DNA from: Candidatus Poribacteria bacterium
GTDB taxonomy: Bacteria > Poribacteria > WGA-4E > WGA-3G
DNA length: 64,000 nt
Reading direction: 5' to 3'
NCBI GenBank assembly: GCA_026710795.1
Contig: JAPOQK010000030.1
Coordinates: 79,580 to 143,579 of the forward strand
Below, one piece after another: positions 19,853 to 27,873 of the stretch. Position numbers and translations under genes: made by a program. Position 1 is the first letter of the stretch. Every line of letters starts with the position of its first letter. The notes below the pieces were generated by a model. That model was not told the origin of the DNA. It worked only from the letters and a program-made list of their open reading frames with translations, and made no database searches.

Positions 19853-20248
19853 TTATTCTTTCTCATATTTTGCACAGACAACAGTCTTCATTCCACCGCG
19901 AATGTTGAAATCTCCAGTTACTTCGGCAGATCTCGGTTGACATGCATTCACAAAATCTTCAAGTACTTTATTCACAACGTGTTCATGAAAGATACCAATA
20001 TCCCTATAGAATACAAAATACTCCTTTAAAGACTTGAGTTCAACGCAATGCAAGTCCGGAATATAAGTTATACAGATTGTAGCGTAATCAGGTAACCCTG
20101 TTTTTGGACAGACAGCAGAAAATTCCAGATTAGTAATTTCAATTGTATAATTTCTATCGCTATATTTATTCTCCCAAGTCTCTATTGTAGGGGTTTTAAG
20201 TTCACGGACATGTGTCTGTAATTCGTCGTAACTTGAGGGTTTTTTCAT
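19853..20248 (-). CDS. queF: 7-cyano-7-deazaguanine reductase
   Basis: QueF reduces preQ0 to preQ1 with NADPH for synthesis of the tRNA base queuosine. The 131-residue protein is the short, unimodular type. The catalytic Cys47 and Asp54 lie in 'VCPKTGLPDYA', followed by the 'ELKSLKEYFVFYRD' motif, which holds the conserved Glu-Ser-Lys-like substrate segment with Leu-Lys here. No other que genes are in the window. The gene is convergent with the Gfo/Idh gene (23 bp between) and divergent from the geranylgeranyl-reductase-family gene. Confidence 0.95.
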   Translation of the reverse strand: MKKPSSYDELQTHVRELKTPTIETWENKYSDRNYTIEITNLEFSAVCPKTGLPDYATICITYIPDLHCVELKSLKEYFVFYRDIGIFHEHVVNKVLEDFVNACQPRSAEVTGDFNIRGGMKTVVCAKYEKE

Positions 20249-20510
20249 CTTATTCCTTTTTCTGTATCTGGTATATTCATTAATTATGTAAAAGTGTATT
20301 TGCTGGATTTCGGTTGTGTTGAAAACTTTACATATTATATCTTAATCATTGCAGTATGGCAACAGTTCACCGTCTAAATACTTGAAGACATGATGATATT
20401 ATGATATTATTAAATGCCAATTGAAATAGGTATAGATTCAACTCCTATCAATATGTAAATTTATAATATAATGTTCGAAAATAATTACGGTGTTTACCTA
20501 AAGAGGAAAT

Positions 20511-21704
20511 ATGTTTCATTCAGATTACGATGTCATTGTTGTCGGTGCTGGACCTGGTGGATCCATCGCTGCAAAAGTTGCCGCTGAAAACGGTTTACGT
20601 GTACTTATATTAGAGAAACGACAAGAAATCGGATCACCTGTCCGCTGAGCGGAAGGTATTAGCGCAGTGGAACTGTGCGAATTTATTGAACCCGAACCAG
20701 CATGGGTATCCCAACAGATACATGGGGCACGAATATTCTCACCAAATGAAACTCCAGTAACAATACACCAACAAGATGCAGGTTATGTATTAGAACGAAA
20801 AGTATTTGATCGAAGACTTACAGAATTAGCAGCAGATGCCGGTGCCGAAATAATGGTAAAAGCTCGTGTCACTGGTGTAACCTCCTCTGAGGAAAATGTG
20901 GTGAACGGGGTAAACTTCCGTTATTCTGGTCGCGAGTACACTTGTAAAACCAAAGTGGTTATTGCAGCAGATGGTGTGGAATCACAGGTTGGTCGTTGGG
21001 CAGGTATTGATACAACACATCAACTCCGTGATGTCGCAATTTGTGCACAATATCTCATATCAAACATTGAACTTATACCAGAATATTTGGATTTCTATGT
21101 TGGACACGAGAAAGCACCTCGTGGATACTTATGGGTGTTTCCAAAAGGTGAAGACATAGCAAATGTTGGAATCGGTATCAGAGGAAGCATTTCTGGAAAA
21201 GGGAACAAACTTGCTATAGATTACCTAAACGAGTTTGTTAAACGCAAGTTTCCAGAAGGAAAAATCCTTGGGTTGGTCTGTGGTGCAGTTCCTGTGGGTT
21301 ACGGTTTACCAAATATCGTTGGAGATGGTATCTTGCTTATAGGTGATGCTGCTCATCACAGTGACCCATGTTCTGGTGGCGGTATACCTAATGCTATGTT
21401 TTCTGGTAAATACGCAGCCGAAGCTGCAATTGAGGGTATCAATAAAGGTGATGTCTCTGAGAAAATACTTAGATCTTATGCAGAAAAATGGGATCGTGAG
21501 AAAGGAAAAAACTTTAAACGTATTTGCAGTATAAGAGATTGTGTACTCAAATACACTGATGAAATGTACGACGAATATGCCGAGATACTCTCTAAAGTTC
21601 CAGGTGAACAGATGAATTTAGCAAAAATCTTCCAAACGCTATTAAGACATCAACCAAGTTTGCTTCTTGAACTCCGTCATCTCATTTTAGCAGGATGGGT
21701 ATAG
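20511..21704 (+). CDS. Geranylgeranyl reductase family flavoprotein, candidate selenoprotein with in-frame TGA at codon 46
   Basis: Read from the ATG at 20511, the frame gives a 397-residue product with one internal TGA (20646-20648). The N-terminal part before the TGA has the FAD-binding '[15 protein letters not shown]' (about residues 8-22). The part after it has the family motif 'PRGYLWVFP' (203-211) and '[15 protein letters not shown]', which closes the FAD site. The TGA falls in 'GSPVR-U-AEG', where geranylgeranyl reductases carry a conserved Cys near the flavin, so Sec for Cys is the natural reading. A SECIS-like hairpin follows. An AAGAGGAAAT ribosome site precedes the ATG. Starting instead at GTG 20667 would remove the whole FAD-binding loop. 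Relatives saturate isoprenoid chains of lipids, chlorophyll or quinones; the substrate here is unknown. Alternatives are a nonsense mutation or a sequencing error, but the rest of the gene is intact. Confidence 0.85.
20662..20678 (+). promoter_or_regulatory. SECIS-like hairpin directly downstream of the in-frame TGA
   Basis: GCGCAG (20662-20667) pairs with CTGTGC (20673-20678) in six base pairs including one G-U, closing the loop TGGAA. Outside an A-G mismatch at 20661/20679, three more A-T pairs extend the stem. The loop starts 19 nt after the TGA and has G at its second position. This satisfies the spacing (about 16-37 nt) and the G-in-loop rule used for bacterial SECIS elements. The element lies in coding sequence, as is normal for bacterial SECIS. 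Confidence 0.7.
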
Positions 21705-21745
21705 TTACACACCAATTGCATGTACCATTCCCTCCCAAATTCCAC

Positions 21746-21777
21746 TTGACAAAACCTTGAATTCATGGAATTATAAT
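21746..21777 (+). promoter_or_regulatory. Putative promoter upstream of the J-domain gene
   Basis: TTGACA at 21746-21751 and TATAAT at 21772-21777 are both perfect consensus hexamers, but the spacer is 20 nt, longer than optimal. If used, the transcript would begin very close to the ATG at 21792, giving a short or leaderless message. That agrees with the lack of a Shine-Dalgarno sequence there. Confidence 0.4.
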
Positions 21778-21791
21778 ACCACATTATTCTT

Positions 21792-22694
21792 ATGTCCAAT
21801 ATACCCATGCAAATTACAAACTATTATCAAATATTAGAAATAGAGCGCGATGCGAATGCCGAAGATATAAAACAAGCATTTCGTAAACTCGCCAAAAAAT
21901 ATCACCCTGACAAAATAGACATCAACTATAATCCCCAGCAAATTGAGAATGCAAAACAGATGTTTCGTGAAATCTGTAATGCTTACAATGTTCTCCATAA
22001 TGAAAAACGTAAATCTGAATATGACAGAATATTACAGAACATAGAACGCAGCCAAGAATTTAATCGTTCATATTATGAGAAATACGATACTCTCACTCAA
22101 GATTATTCCAAAATAGAACTACTGTTTCAAGCCTTACTCCATCAGAACTACGAAACAGGAATCTCTATGTATGAGCAACTATGCAAAGGATGTGAACATA
22201 AAGGCAAAAAATGGTGTATTGATGATTTCTTCAACTATGAAGATAGCAGAGATTGTGAATTTCTTATTGCAGAAGCGTATCAGAATCTCGGGTTTTCTAA
22301 CGGAAACAGTTCAGTTACCGAACGACACAGAAAAATCGATTTAGCAATGCAAATCTATGAATCTCTGTTGTCTGCTGAAGGAAAACGTCCATGTTTCAAG
22401 CACTTCATTAAAGAAGTGAAAGATCGTCTAAAAAGAATATATCTGTATCATTTCAGTGCTGACGGATACCAACAGATGTGTCAAATACCACTGTCAAAGA
22501 TACATGATTTAGAACTTCCAAAACGTGAAACAGCATGGATGTACAAAAAGATCGCTGAATTCTACGTTGAAATTAACCTATATCCTCATGCACGTCAGGT
22601 TTTGCTCATGGCATTTGAACTGCAGCCAAATCTCGCTGGTGCAAAAAAGATATGTAAAACTTTAAACATAACAAACCAACAAGTAGTATCTTGA
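21792..22694 (+). CDS. J-domain (DnaJ-like) protein with C-terminal helical region
   Basis: The 300-residue protein has an N-terminal J domain (about residues 9-80) with the HPD tripeptide at 38-40 ('KKYHPDKID'), so it can stimulate an Hsp70 ATPase. It lacks the Gly/Phe-rich, zinc-finger and substrate-binding domains of true DnaJ. The rest is helical and Cys-containing ('QLCKGCEHKGKKWCIDDFF'), and the C-terminal part has a TPR-like character ('VEINLYPHARQVLLMAFELQPNLAGA'). It is a specialised co-chaperone of unknown client. No clear ribosome site precedes Met1; the in-frame ATG at 21807 (Met6) is an alternative start. Confidence 0.88.
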   Translation: MSNIPMQITNYYQILEIERDANAEDIKQAFRKLAKKYHPDKIDINYNPQQIENAKQMFREICNAYNVLHNEKRKSEYDRILQNIERSQEFNRSYYEKYDTLTQDYSKIELLFQALLHQNYETGISMYEQLCKGCEHKGKKWCIDDFFNYEDSRDCEFLIAEAYQNLGFSNGNSSVTERHRKIDLAMQIYESLLSAEGKRPCFKHFIKEVKDRLKRIYLYHFSADGYQQMCQIPLSKIHDLELPKRETAWMYKKIAEFYVEINLYPHARQVLLMAFELQPNLAGAKKICKTLNITNQQVVS

Positions 22695-22717
22695 TATGAA
22701 GGTCATGGTGCAAATTG

Positions 22718-22894
22718 ATGGATATCGCATCAAAGCTATTCATTATAATTCCAGTTCTTATATGGTTGTTAATTTGGTTATATGCAAATCGTATTGGTGT
22801 AAAACTGTTTTGTCCGAATTGCGGTCAACGTCAGATTGGAATGTCTACGCAGTGTCCAAGATGTGTTGTTGTATTTAAGGAATGGAAGGAATAA
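22718..22894 (+). CDS. Tiny membrane-anchored zinc-ribbon protein
   Basis: A 58-residue frame starts at the ATG at 22718 and ends at 22894. An N-terminal hydrophobic helix (about residues 6-22, 'LFIIIPVLIWLLIWLYA') is followed by a four-Cys zinc ribbon 'CPNCGQRQIGMSTQCPRC' (about residues 32-49). This arrangement is typical of real small proteins and unlikely by chance. It lies 23 nt after the J-domain gene and 37 nt before the creatininase-like gene, so it may be co-transcribed with them. The ribosome site is weak. The function is unknown. Frames of 60 residues in the other phase here do not look like proteins. Confidence 0.68.
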   Translation: MDIASKLFIIIPVLIWLLIWLYANRIGVKLFCPNCGQRQIGMSTQCPRCVVVFKEWKE

Positions 22895-22931
22895 CTAATG
22901 TCTACTTACCACACTTATTAGGAGATATATT

Positions 22932-23819
22932 TTGCTAAACGAAGTCCGATGGGAACGAATGTTCCCAGACCAATTGGAAGCTGCTTTTGAAAAGTGTCCA
23001 GCCGTCTATTTCACTTACGGTCTCTGCGAACCACACGGACCACAAAACACAGTTGGACTCGATTCACTCAAAGCACACGCAATCGCATGCCGTGCCGCAC
23101 AAACACATGGCGGCATAGTCGCACCACCCGATTATTGGCATATACATGAACACGGCATGTATGCCAACTGGGCACAACAGAATGTTGGGGAAGTACGCAG
23201 TTGGATGACGGCAATGCCAGCATGGCAACACTTCAAGAATGTATGCTACCATGTCCGTGCAGCAGATGCACTCGGATTCCACGCAGCAATCTTTCTCACA
23301 GGTCATTACGGTCCAAATTGGCAAGACCTAAAAACACTTCTTGAGATAATTCAATCTAACTTTGCAATGCGACTGTATGGATTACCAGACTTTGAAGCAA
23401 ACCACATCGGTTTTAGCAAACAAGGAGATGGTGGAGACCACGCAGGAAGAGTCGAAACATCGTTATTATGGGCATTAGAACCGGATTGTGTTGATATGTC
23501 AAGAATGCCAGAAAAAGATCAACCTGGTCCACACTTCGCTATGGGTGGAAATGCTTATGATTCAGACAGACGAATCGGAGAACGAATGGTCAACGATGAA
23601 GTCGAATGGCTTGGTAACAAGATGCAGGAATTGCTGGACGATTATGCAAAACTGAATATAAAGGAACGTGAACCAGTGACTTTTTCAGAAACAGAAAAGA
23701 TTTGGACAGAACAAGTAACACCAGCATTGAAAACCTTTAAAACCATGCAAAACGAAGGAGATCCACCACCAGAGAACTCACAATGGTACAAACAGTGGAA
23801 ACTACCTGACATAGAATAG
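22932..23819 (+). CDS. Creatininase-family amidohydrolase
   Basis: The 295-residue protein belongs to the creatininase/MftE/FAPy-deformylase family of metal-dependent amidohydrolases. Metal ligands are visible as Glu33 and His35 in 'CEPHGPQ', Asp44 in 'GLDSLKAH', and 'GDHAGRVETS' with the conserved His and Glu. The usual 'GNGGN' is replaced by 'TGHYGPN'. The start is TTG at 22932 with GGAG about 8 nt upstream; no ATG fits. Creatinine itself is unlikely to be the only candidate substrate. It is followed after 12 nt by a PhyH gene and then a methylamine-type oxidase, suggesting a small-molecule catabolic unit. Confidence 0.88.
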   Translation: MLNEVRWERMFPDQLEAAFEKCPAVYFTYGLCEPHGPQNTVGLDSLKAHAIACRAAQTHGGIVAPPDYWHIHEHGMYANWAQQNVGEVRSWMTAMPAWQHFKNVCYHVRAADALGFHAAIFLTGHYGPNWQDLKTLLEIIQSNFAMRLYGLPDFEANHIGFSKQGDGGDHAGRVETSLLWALEPDCVDMSRMPEKDQPGPHFAMGGNAYDSDRRIGERMVNDEVEWLGNKMQELLDDYAKLNIKEREPVTFSETEKIWTEQVTPALKTFKTMQNEGDPPPENSQWYKQWKLPDIE

Positions 23820-23831
23820 GAGAGGACAAGA

Positions 23832-24593
23832 ATGGATTCGACTAACAATCAACTAAAAACAGCCTATCAAAGTGATGGATTCTTGACGGGTATCCCTATA
23901 GCAGATGATACTGAGGCAACACACTATCGCAAGGAATATGATACTTTAGAGAAAGAAGTTGGAACAGAGAAATGCGAAATCGGACTAATTGATTGGCATT
24001 TCGACTATGAATTTATATGGAAACTCGCTATACACCCCAAGATTATTGATGTCATTGAATCACTTATCGGACCTGATATAATGCTTCTCGCGACACACTT
24101 TTTCTGCAAATATGGACCTCGAGAAAAATTCGTTGCTTGGCATCAAGATGTTACCTATTGGGGACTGGAACCACCTGATGCAGTCACCGCTTGGTTTGCT
24201 ATAGATGATAGCGACACTGGAAACGGGTGTATGCAGGTGATTCCCGGTAGTCATCATCAAGGTGTCAAGGAGCACGGTAAATCTGAACAAGAAGGTAATC
24301 TGTTAAGCATCAATCAGGAAGTTCCCGTATCAAAGTCTCAAGAAGAGAGTGCAGTTGACCTTATTCTAAAAGCTGGTGAAATGTCTATTCATCACGGAAT
24401 GATAATCCATGGCAGTCTACCAAACTATTCAAACCGCAGAAGATGTGGTTTAACTATTAGATACATCGCACCATCAGTTAAGCAAGCAGATGATAATTCA
24501 CTCAAACGTCCATGGAAACCAATCTTATTACGCGGTGAAGATCGTTACCAGCATTTTACCACTGTCTCAAATCCATTCCCATTGACACAATAA
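23832..24593 (+). CDS. Phytanoyl-CoA dioxygenase (PhyH) family protein
   Basis: The 253-residue Fe(II)/2-oxoglutarate dioxygenase has iron ligands His104 and Asp106 in 'AWHQDVTYW'. The distal His is in 'IHGSLPNYSNRRRCGLTIRY', whose Arg would bind 2-oxoglutarate. 'GCMQVIPGSHHQGV' is the family strand motif. It starts 12 nt after the creatininase-like gene and is probably co-transcribed. It is clearly distinct from the PhyH protein at 17944-18759, so the genome holds several subfamilies. The substrate is unknown. Confidence 0.92.
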   Translation: MDSTNNQLKTAYQSDGFLTGIPIADDTEATHYRKEYDTLEKEVGTEKCEIGLIDWHFDYEFIWKLAIHPKIIDVIESLIGPDIMLLATHFFCKYGPREKFVAWHQDVTYWGLEPPDAVTAWFAIDDSDTGNGCMQVIPGSHHQGVKEHGKSEQEGNLLSINQEVPVSKSQEESAVDLILKAGEMSIHHGMIIHGSLPNYSNRRRCGLTIRYIAPSVKQADDNSLKRPWKPILLRGEDRYQHFTTVSNPFPLTQ

Positions 24594-24653
24594 TCCATTT
24601 TTCAACACAATTACAATTGTGATTCGTCCACATCTACACACTAAATCAATATC

Positions 24654-25787
24654 ATGGCTTCACATATATACGATGCAATTGTCATAGGAGCAGGTGGCAT
24701 GGGAAGTGCCGCTGCATATAAACTGGCAATGTCTGGTTCAGATGTGCTTGTAGTAGAAAAATTCCATCGTGGTCATACTTTCGGTAGTTCACACGGTGAA
24801 ACACGAATCATCAGGTTTTTCTATGACAAACCATACTATACAGAATTGATGAAAACCGCTTATGCAGAATGGCGGGATCTGGAATCTAAATCAGGTAAAC
24901 AATTGTTGTTCATTACCGGAAGTGTATGTCTTGGTCAAAGAAACAATCAGTATGTATCTGATGTTCAAAATAGTTTGGATGCAGGGGCAGTTGAATATGA
25001 GTCGTGGGATGATGCACAATTAGTTAACCGATTCCCACAATTCAGCGTATCAAATAACATGGACATACTCTGGCAAAAAGACACAGGTTTTCTGTATGCT
25101 TCTGAATGTGTTTCTACTTACCTAAAATTAGCTGAACATCACGGGGCAGATATTCGTGAAAACACAACTGTCACCAATATAGATTGGCAATCAGAAATAC
25201 CTACCGTTTACACAGAAAATAATAAATATAGCAGTAGAAAAGTTATAGTAACAGCAGGGGCATGGACATCCAATCTACTCAATGAACTCAGCCTTCCACT
25301 CAATGTGACGAAGCAGCAGGTGTGCTATTATAAACCTACAGATTATATACAGTTCCAACCTGACACATTTCCTGTTTTCACTGAGATTACAACTGATGGG
25401 ATGTTTATGTATGGTATGCCGTATTTTGGTGCTAACGGTGCTAAGGTGGCACGTCACGGAATGGGGAAATCTGTCTCACCCGATACATGCAATCGCACAC
25501 CTGAAAAATACTATATCAACCTATTGGACACTTATGTCAGAAACCGCATACCTGAACTTGGCAAAGCAGTTCATAGCGAAATGTGTCTCTACACCGAAAC
25601 ACCTGACGAAGATTTTATCATTGACAAACACCCAGACTGTCCAAATATATTAATCGCTGCAGGTTTTTCTGGTCACGGTTTTAAGTTCTGCTCACTTGTT
25701 GGACGCATCATGAGTGAATTAGCATTGACTGGTAAAACCGAATTAGACATAAGTCCTTTTCATATTGACAGACTGAACTCATTGTAG
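24654..25787 (+). CDS. FAD-dependent amine oxidase, monomeric sarcosine/N-methyltryptophan oxidase family
   Basis: The 377-residue protein has the FAD-binding 'AIVIGAGGMGSAAAYKLA' (about residues 8-25) and 'SSHGETRIIRFFYD', typical of MTOX/MSOX enzymes. Cys311 in 'MCLYTETPDEDFIID' is at the site where these enzymes bind FAD covalently. 'AAGFSGHGFKFCSLVG' is the C-terminal signature. It would oxidatively demethylate an N-methyl amino acid, releasing formaldehyde and hydrogen peroxide. It follows the PhyH gene by 60 bp on the same strand. The assignment to sarcosine versus N-methyltryptophan is not possible from sequence. Confidence 0.92.
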   Translation: MASHIYDAIVIGAGGMGSAAAYKLAMSGSDVLVVEKFHRGHTFGSSHGETRIIRFFYDKPYYTELMKTAYAEWRDLESKSGKQLLFITGSVCLGQRNNQYVSDVQNSLDAGAVEYESWDDAQLVNRFPQFSVSNNMDILWQKDTGFLYASECVSTYLKLAEHHGADIRENTTVTNIDWQSEIPTVYTENNKYSSRKVIVTAGAWTSNLLNELSLPLNVTKQQVCYYKPTDYIQFQPDTFPVFTEITTDGMFMYGMPYFGANGAKVARHGMGKSVSPDTCNRTPEKYYINLLDTYVRNRIPELGKAVHSEMCLYTETPDEDFIIDKHPDCPNILIAAGFSGHGFKFCSLVGRIMSELALTGKTELDISPFHIDRLNSL

Positions 25788-25870
25788 TCAAAAATGATTA
25801 TGTCTGAATGTAGAACTTTCAAACACGACTAATACCAATTCTAATATTTATTGTCCCATTACTGGATTCA

Positions 25871-25980
25871 ACCATTGTTATTGATTGGAAATCTTTCTTC
25901 TGTAGGAGCGACCTCCCGGTCGCGACCAGGAAATCAACGGTATGAATACCATTAAGGCATTCACCGGGTTGATCCTACAA
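25871..25980. repeat. MITE-like hairpin repeat, copy 1
   Basis: The sequence after TTATTGATTGGAAATC matches copy 5 at 59629-59760 almost base for base up to TGTAGGAGCGACC. The core then carries the segment AAATCAACGGTATGAATACC, which is the reverse complement of the core of copy 5. TCCTACA near the right end pairs with TGTAGGA at the left. No transposase is encoded. Confidence 0.6.
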
Positions 25981-26256
25981 GTAGTCCTCAGCAAATGGCA
26001 CTTTATTTATTAGAAATGGTATAACTAATTAAAAATCTATCATGCCCCAAAAAGTTTTAGAGTCATTCCTGACCATTATTATCATAAATAAGCCGTGAAC
26101 CCAGTTATGACAAAGGTTTAAAGCTTTATACAAAATTTGACATAATTACAATTGACTCTAAAAACTCTAAAGTATGACATTTTAGAACCAATATATTATC
26201 GCTGATTTTATATAAATACGACAATTGTATCTGTCTGGTAGTTTGATGAATATAAC

Positions 26257-26285
26257 TTGACTTGCACACACACTCCTGCTATCAT
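26257..26285 (+). promoter_or_regulatory. Putative sigma-70 promoter for the dehydrogenase gene
   Basis: TTGACT at 26257-26262 and TATCAT at 26280-26285 are separated by the optimal 17 nt. They lie about 50 nt before the ATG at 26334, in the longest unannotated gap of this region. Confidence 0.42.
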
Positions 26286-26333
26286 AAAATATACCTTAGA
26301 GCTGGATACAGCATATTTGAAGAGAGATAATGT

Positions 26334-27344
26334 ATGAAAGGCAAACAGATAATCATGCCAGCACAACGTACCGCAACGTTGGATGATTTTGAACTTGATG
26401 AAACACTGGCACCCAATCAGATTCTTCTCAAAACTCACTATAGTTTAATCAGTCCTGGCACAGAAGGCGCAGGTTTTACTGGATTAGAAAGTGGCACTCG
26501 GTTTCCACACGGTTCGGGTTACACCGCTATAGGTGAAGTCCTGAAAGTAGGTGAACAAGTAACCAAGTGCGAAGTCGGAGACTTTGTTTTCTGTTACAGT
26601 TCGCATGCATCCATCGTCAAAACTGCTTCTGTAATGTTAGCATTCAAACCTCCATTAGAAGTAGACGCTAAACTAATACCTTTTGTACGAATGGCTACGG
26701 TTGCTATGACATCATTACGCGTCTCCGCTGTGGAATTTGGTGATACAGCAGTCATAATTGGTTTAGGATTAGTAGGAAATTCTGCATCTCAACTATTCAA
26801 TTTAGCAGGCATGAAGGTTATCAGTGTTGAACGTGTTTCAGAAAGAATAGAAATTGCGCGGAAGTGTGGTATCCAACACCTAATAAATCCTGACGAAGAG
26901 GATGTTCATCAACGTGTCAATGCAATTACAGGTGGACAGAAAGCGGATGTAACTGTTGAAGCTATTGGGAACCCTCGTTTAGTTGAATTGGCATATCAGC
27001 TGACTCGGACAAAGGGTGAGGTAGTCCTACTCGGTTCTCCACGTGGTGAATATATAACAAATGTTACTGACATACTCAATTACACCCATCTGATAGGCAG
27101 GGGTGCTGTCACACTACGGAGTGCACATGAGTGGGTATTTCCAACAATGCACTCAGGTGAATCCAAACATTCACTTGAACGTAACTCACAAATTGTCTAC
27201 TCACTAATCAAAGAAGGAAAATTCAAGGTAGAGGAATTGTTAACACACGTAATAAATCCTAATGATGCACAATCCGCTTATGATGGTTTGACTGATCATA
27301 AGGATGAATACTTGGGTGTTATCATGGATTGGACACAGATATAG
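26334..27344 (+). CDS. Zinc-type alcohol dehydrogenase/threonine-dehydrogenase-like protein (MDR superfamily)
   Basis: The 336-residue medium-chain dehydrogenase has a GroES-like N-terminal domain ('SLISPGTEGAGFTG', 'HGSGYTAIGEVLKVG', 'VGDFVFCY') and a Rossmann domain ('AVIIGLGLVGNSASQLFNLAGMKVISVE'). The Cys-rich structural zinc loop of classical alcohol dehydrogenases is absent, as in bacterial 'zinc-binding dehydrogenases' of the threonine-dehydrogenase/Bchc type. It would oxidise a sugar or polyol-like alcohol with NAD(P). A ribosome site GAGAGA precedes the ATG. sixA follows after 31 nt. Confidence 0.9.
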   Translation: MKGKQIIMPAQRTATLDDFELDETLAPNQILLKTHYSLISPGTEGAGFTGLESGTRFPHGSGYTAIGEVLKVGEQVTKCEVGDFVFCYSSHASIVKTASVMLAFKPPLEVDAKLIPFVRMATVAMTSLRVSAVEFGDTAVIIGLGLVGNSASQLFNLAGMKVISVERVSERIEIARKCGIQHLINPDEEDVHQRVNAITGGQKADVTVEAIGNPRLVELAYQLTRTKGEVVLLGSPRGEYITNVTDILNYTHLIGRGAVTLRSAHEWVFPTMHSGESKHSLERNSQIVYSLIKEGKFKVEELLTHVINPNDAQSAYDGLTDHKDEYLGVIMDWTQI

Positions 27345-27375
27345 ACACTTTGACAATATATTATAACACACGGCA

Positions 27376-27873
27376 ATGAAAACACTACTTATTCTAAGAC
27401 ATGCAAAATCAAGTTGGGACAACCCTTCCCTTTCCGATTATGATCGTCCGTTAAATAAACGTGGAAAACGTGACGCACCCCGTATGGGCAAACATATTCA
27501 AGAACAAGAATTAGTACCAGACCGTATCCTGACCTCATCTGCAAAGCGTGCAAGAAAGACTGCAGCAAAGGTGGCAAAGGCATGCGGTTATACTGGAAAA
27601 ATAAAGAAGTTGGATAGTTTCTACCATGCACTACCAGGAGTCTACTACGAAAGGATTCAGTCATTATCAAATGAATATTTGTCTGTATTGGTAGTAGGAC
27701 ATAACCCTACGATGGAACAACTTGTAACATACTTGACAGGACAAAATGTGACGATGCCAACCACTGCACTTGCACATATTGAACTTCCTATTGAACATTG
27801 GAAAACACTGGATTTATATACGAAGGGCATATTGCGCAATCTATGGACACCCAAAACTCTATTTACCAAATGA
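27376..27873 (+). CDS. sixA: SixA-type histidine phosphatase
   Basis: The 165-residue protein is a member of the histidine phosphatase superfamily. The catalytic His9 is in 'LILRHAKSSWDNP', followed by 'YDRPLNKRGKRDAPRMG' and 'VVGHNPTMEQLVTYLTG' with the second catalytic His. SixA dephosphorylates phosphohistidine on HPt or PTS proteins in E. coli; the target here is unknown. Its TGA stop overlaps the ATG of the next gene (ATGA at 27870-27873), implying translational coupling. Confidence 0.92.
   Translation: MKTLLILRHAKSSWDNPSLSDYDRPLNKRGKRDAPRMGKHIQEQELVPDRILTSSAKRARKTAAKVAKACGYTGKIKKLDSFYHALPGVYYERIQSLSNEYLSVLVVGHNPTMEQLVTYLTGQNVTMPTTALAHIELPIEHWKTLDLYTKGILRNLWTPKTLFTK

Larger units (their letters stand above)
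25788..26333. other. Intergenic region with hairpin repeat and promoter
   Basis: This 546-base gap contains a copy of the 'TGTAGGAGCGAC' repeat family and a spaced inverted repeat: TTTTAGAGTCA at 26055-26065 against TGACTCTAAAA at 26153-26163. A promoter-like pair lies before the dehydrogenase gene. No gene was recognised. Confidence 0.5.

Noticed and set aside
20667..21704. A shorter geranylgeranyl-reductase gene starting at the GTG at 20667
   Set aside because: It would lack the FAD-binding glycine loop. The 5' part is in frame, has its own ribosome site and encodes that loop, so the ATG at 20511 with TGA read through is the better gene model.
27798..27869. An upstream start for the secreted repeat protein
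   Set aside because: It lies wholly inside sixA in another frame and would mask the signal peptide that begins at 27870.
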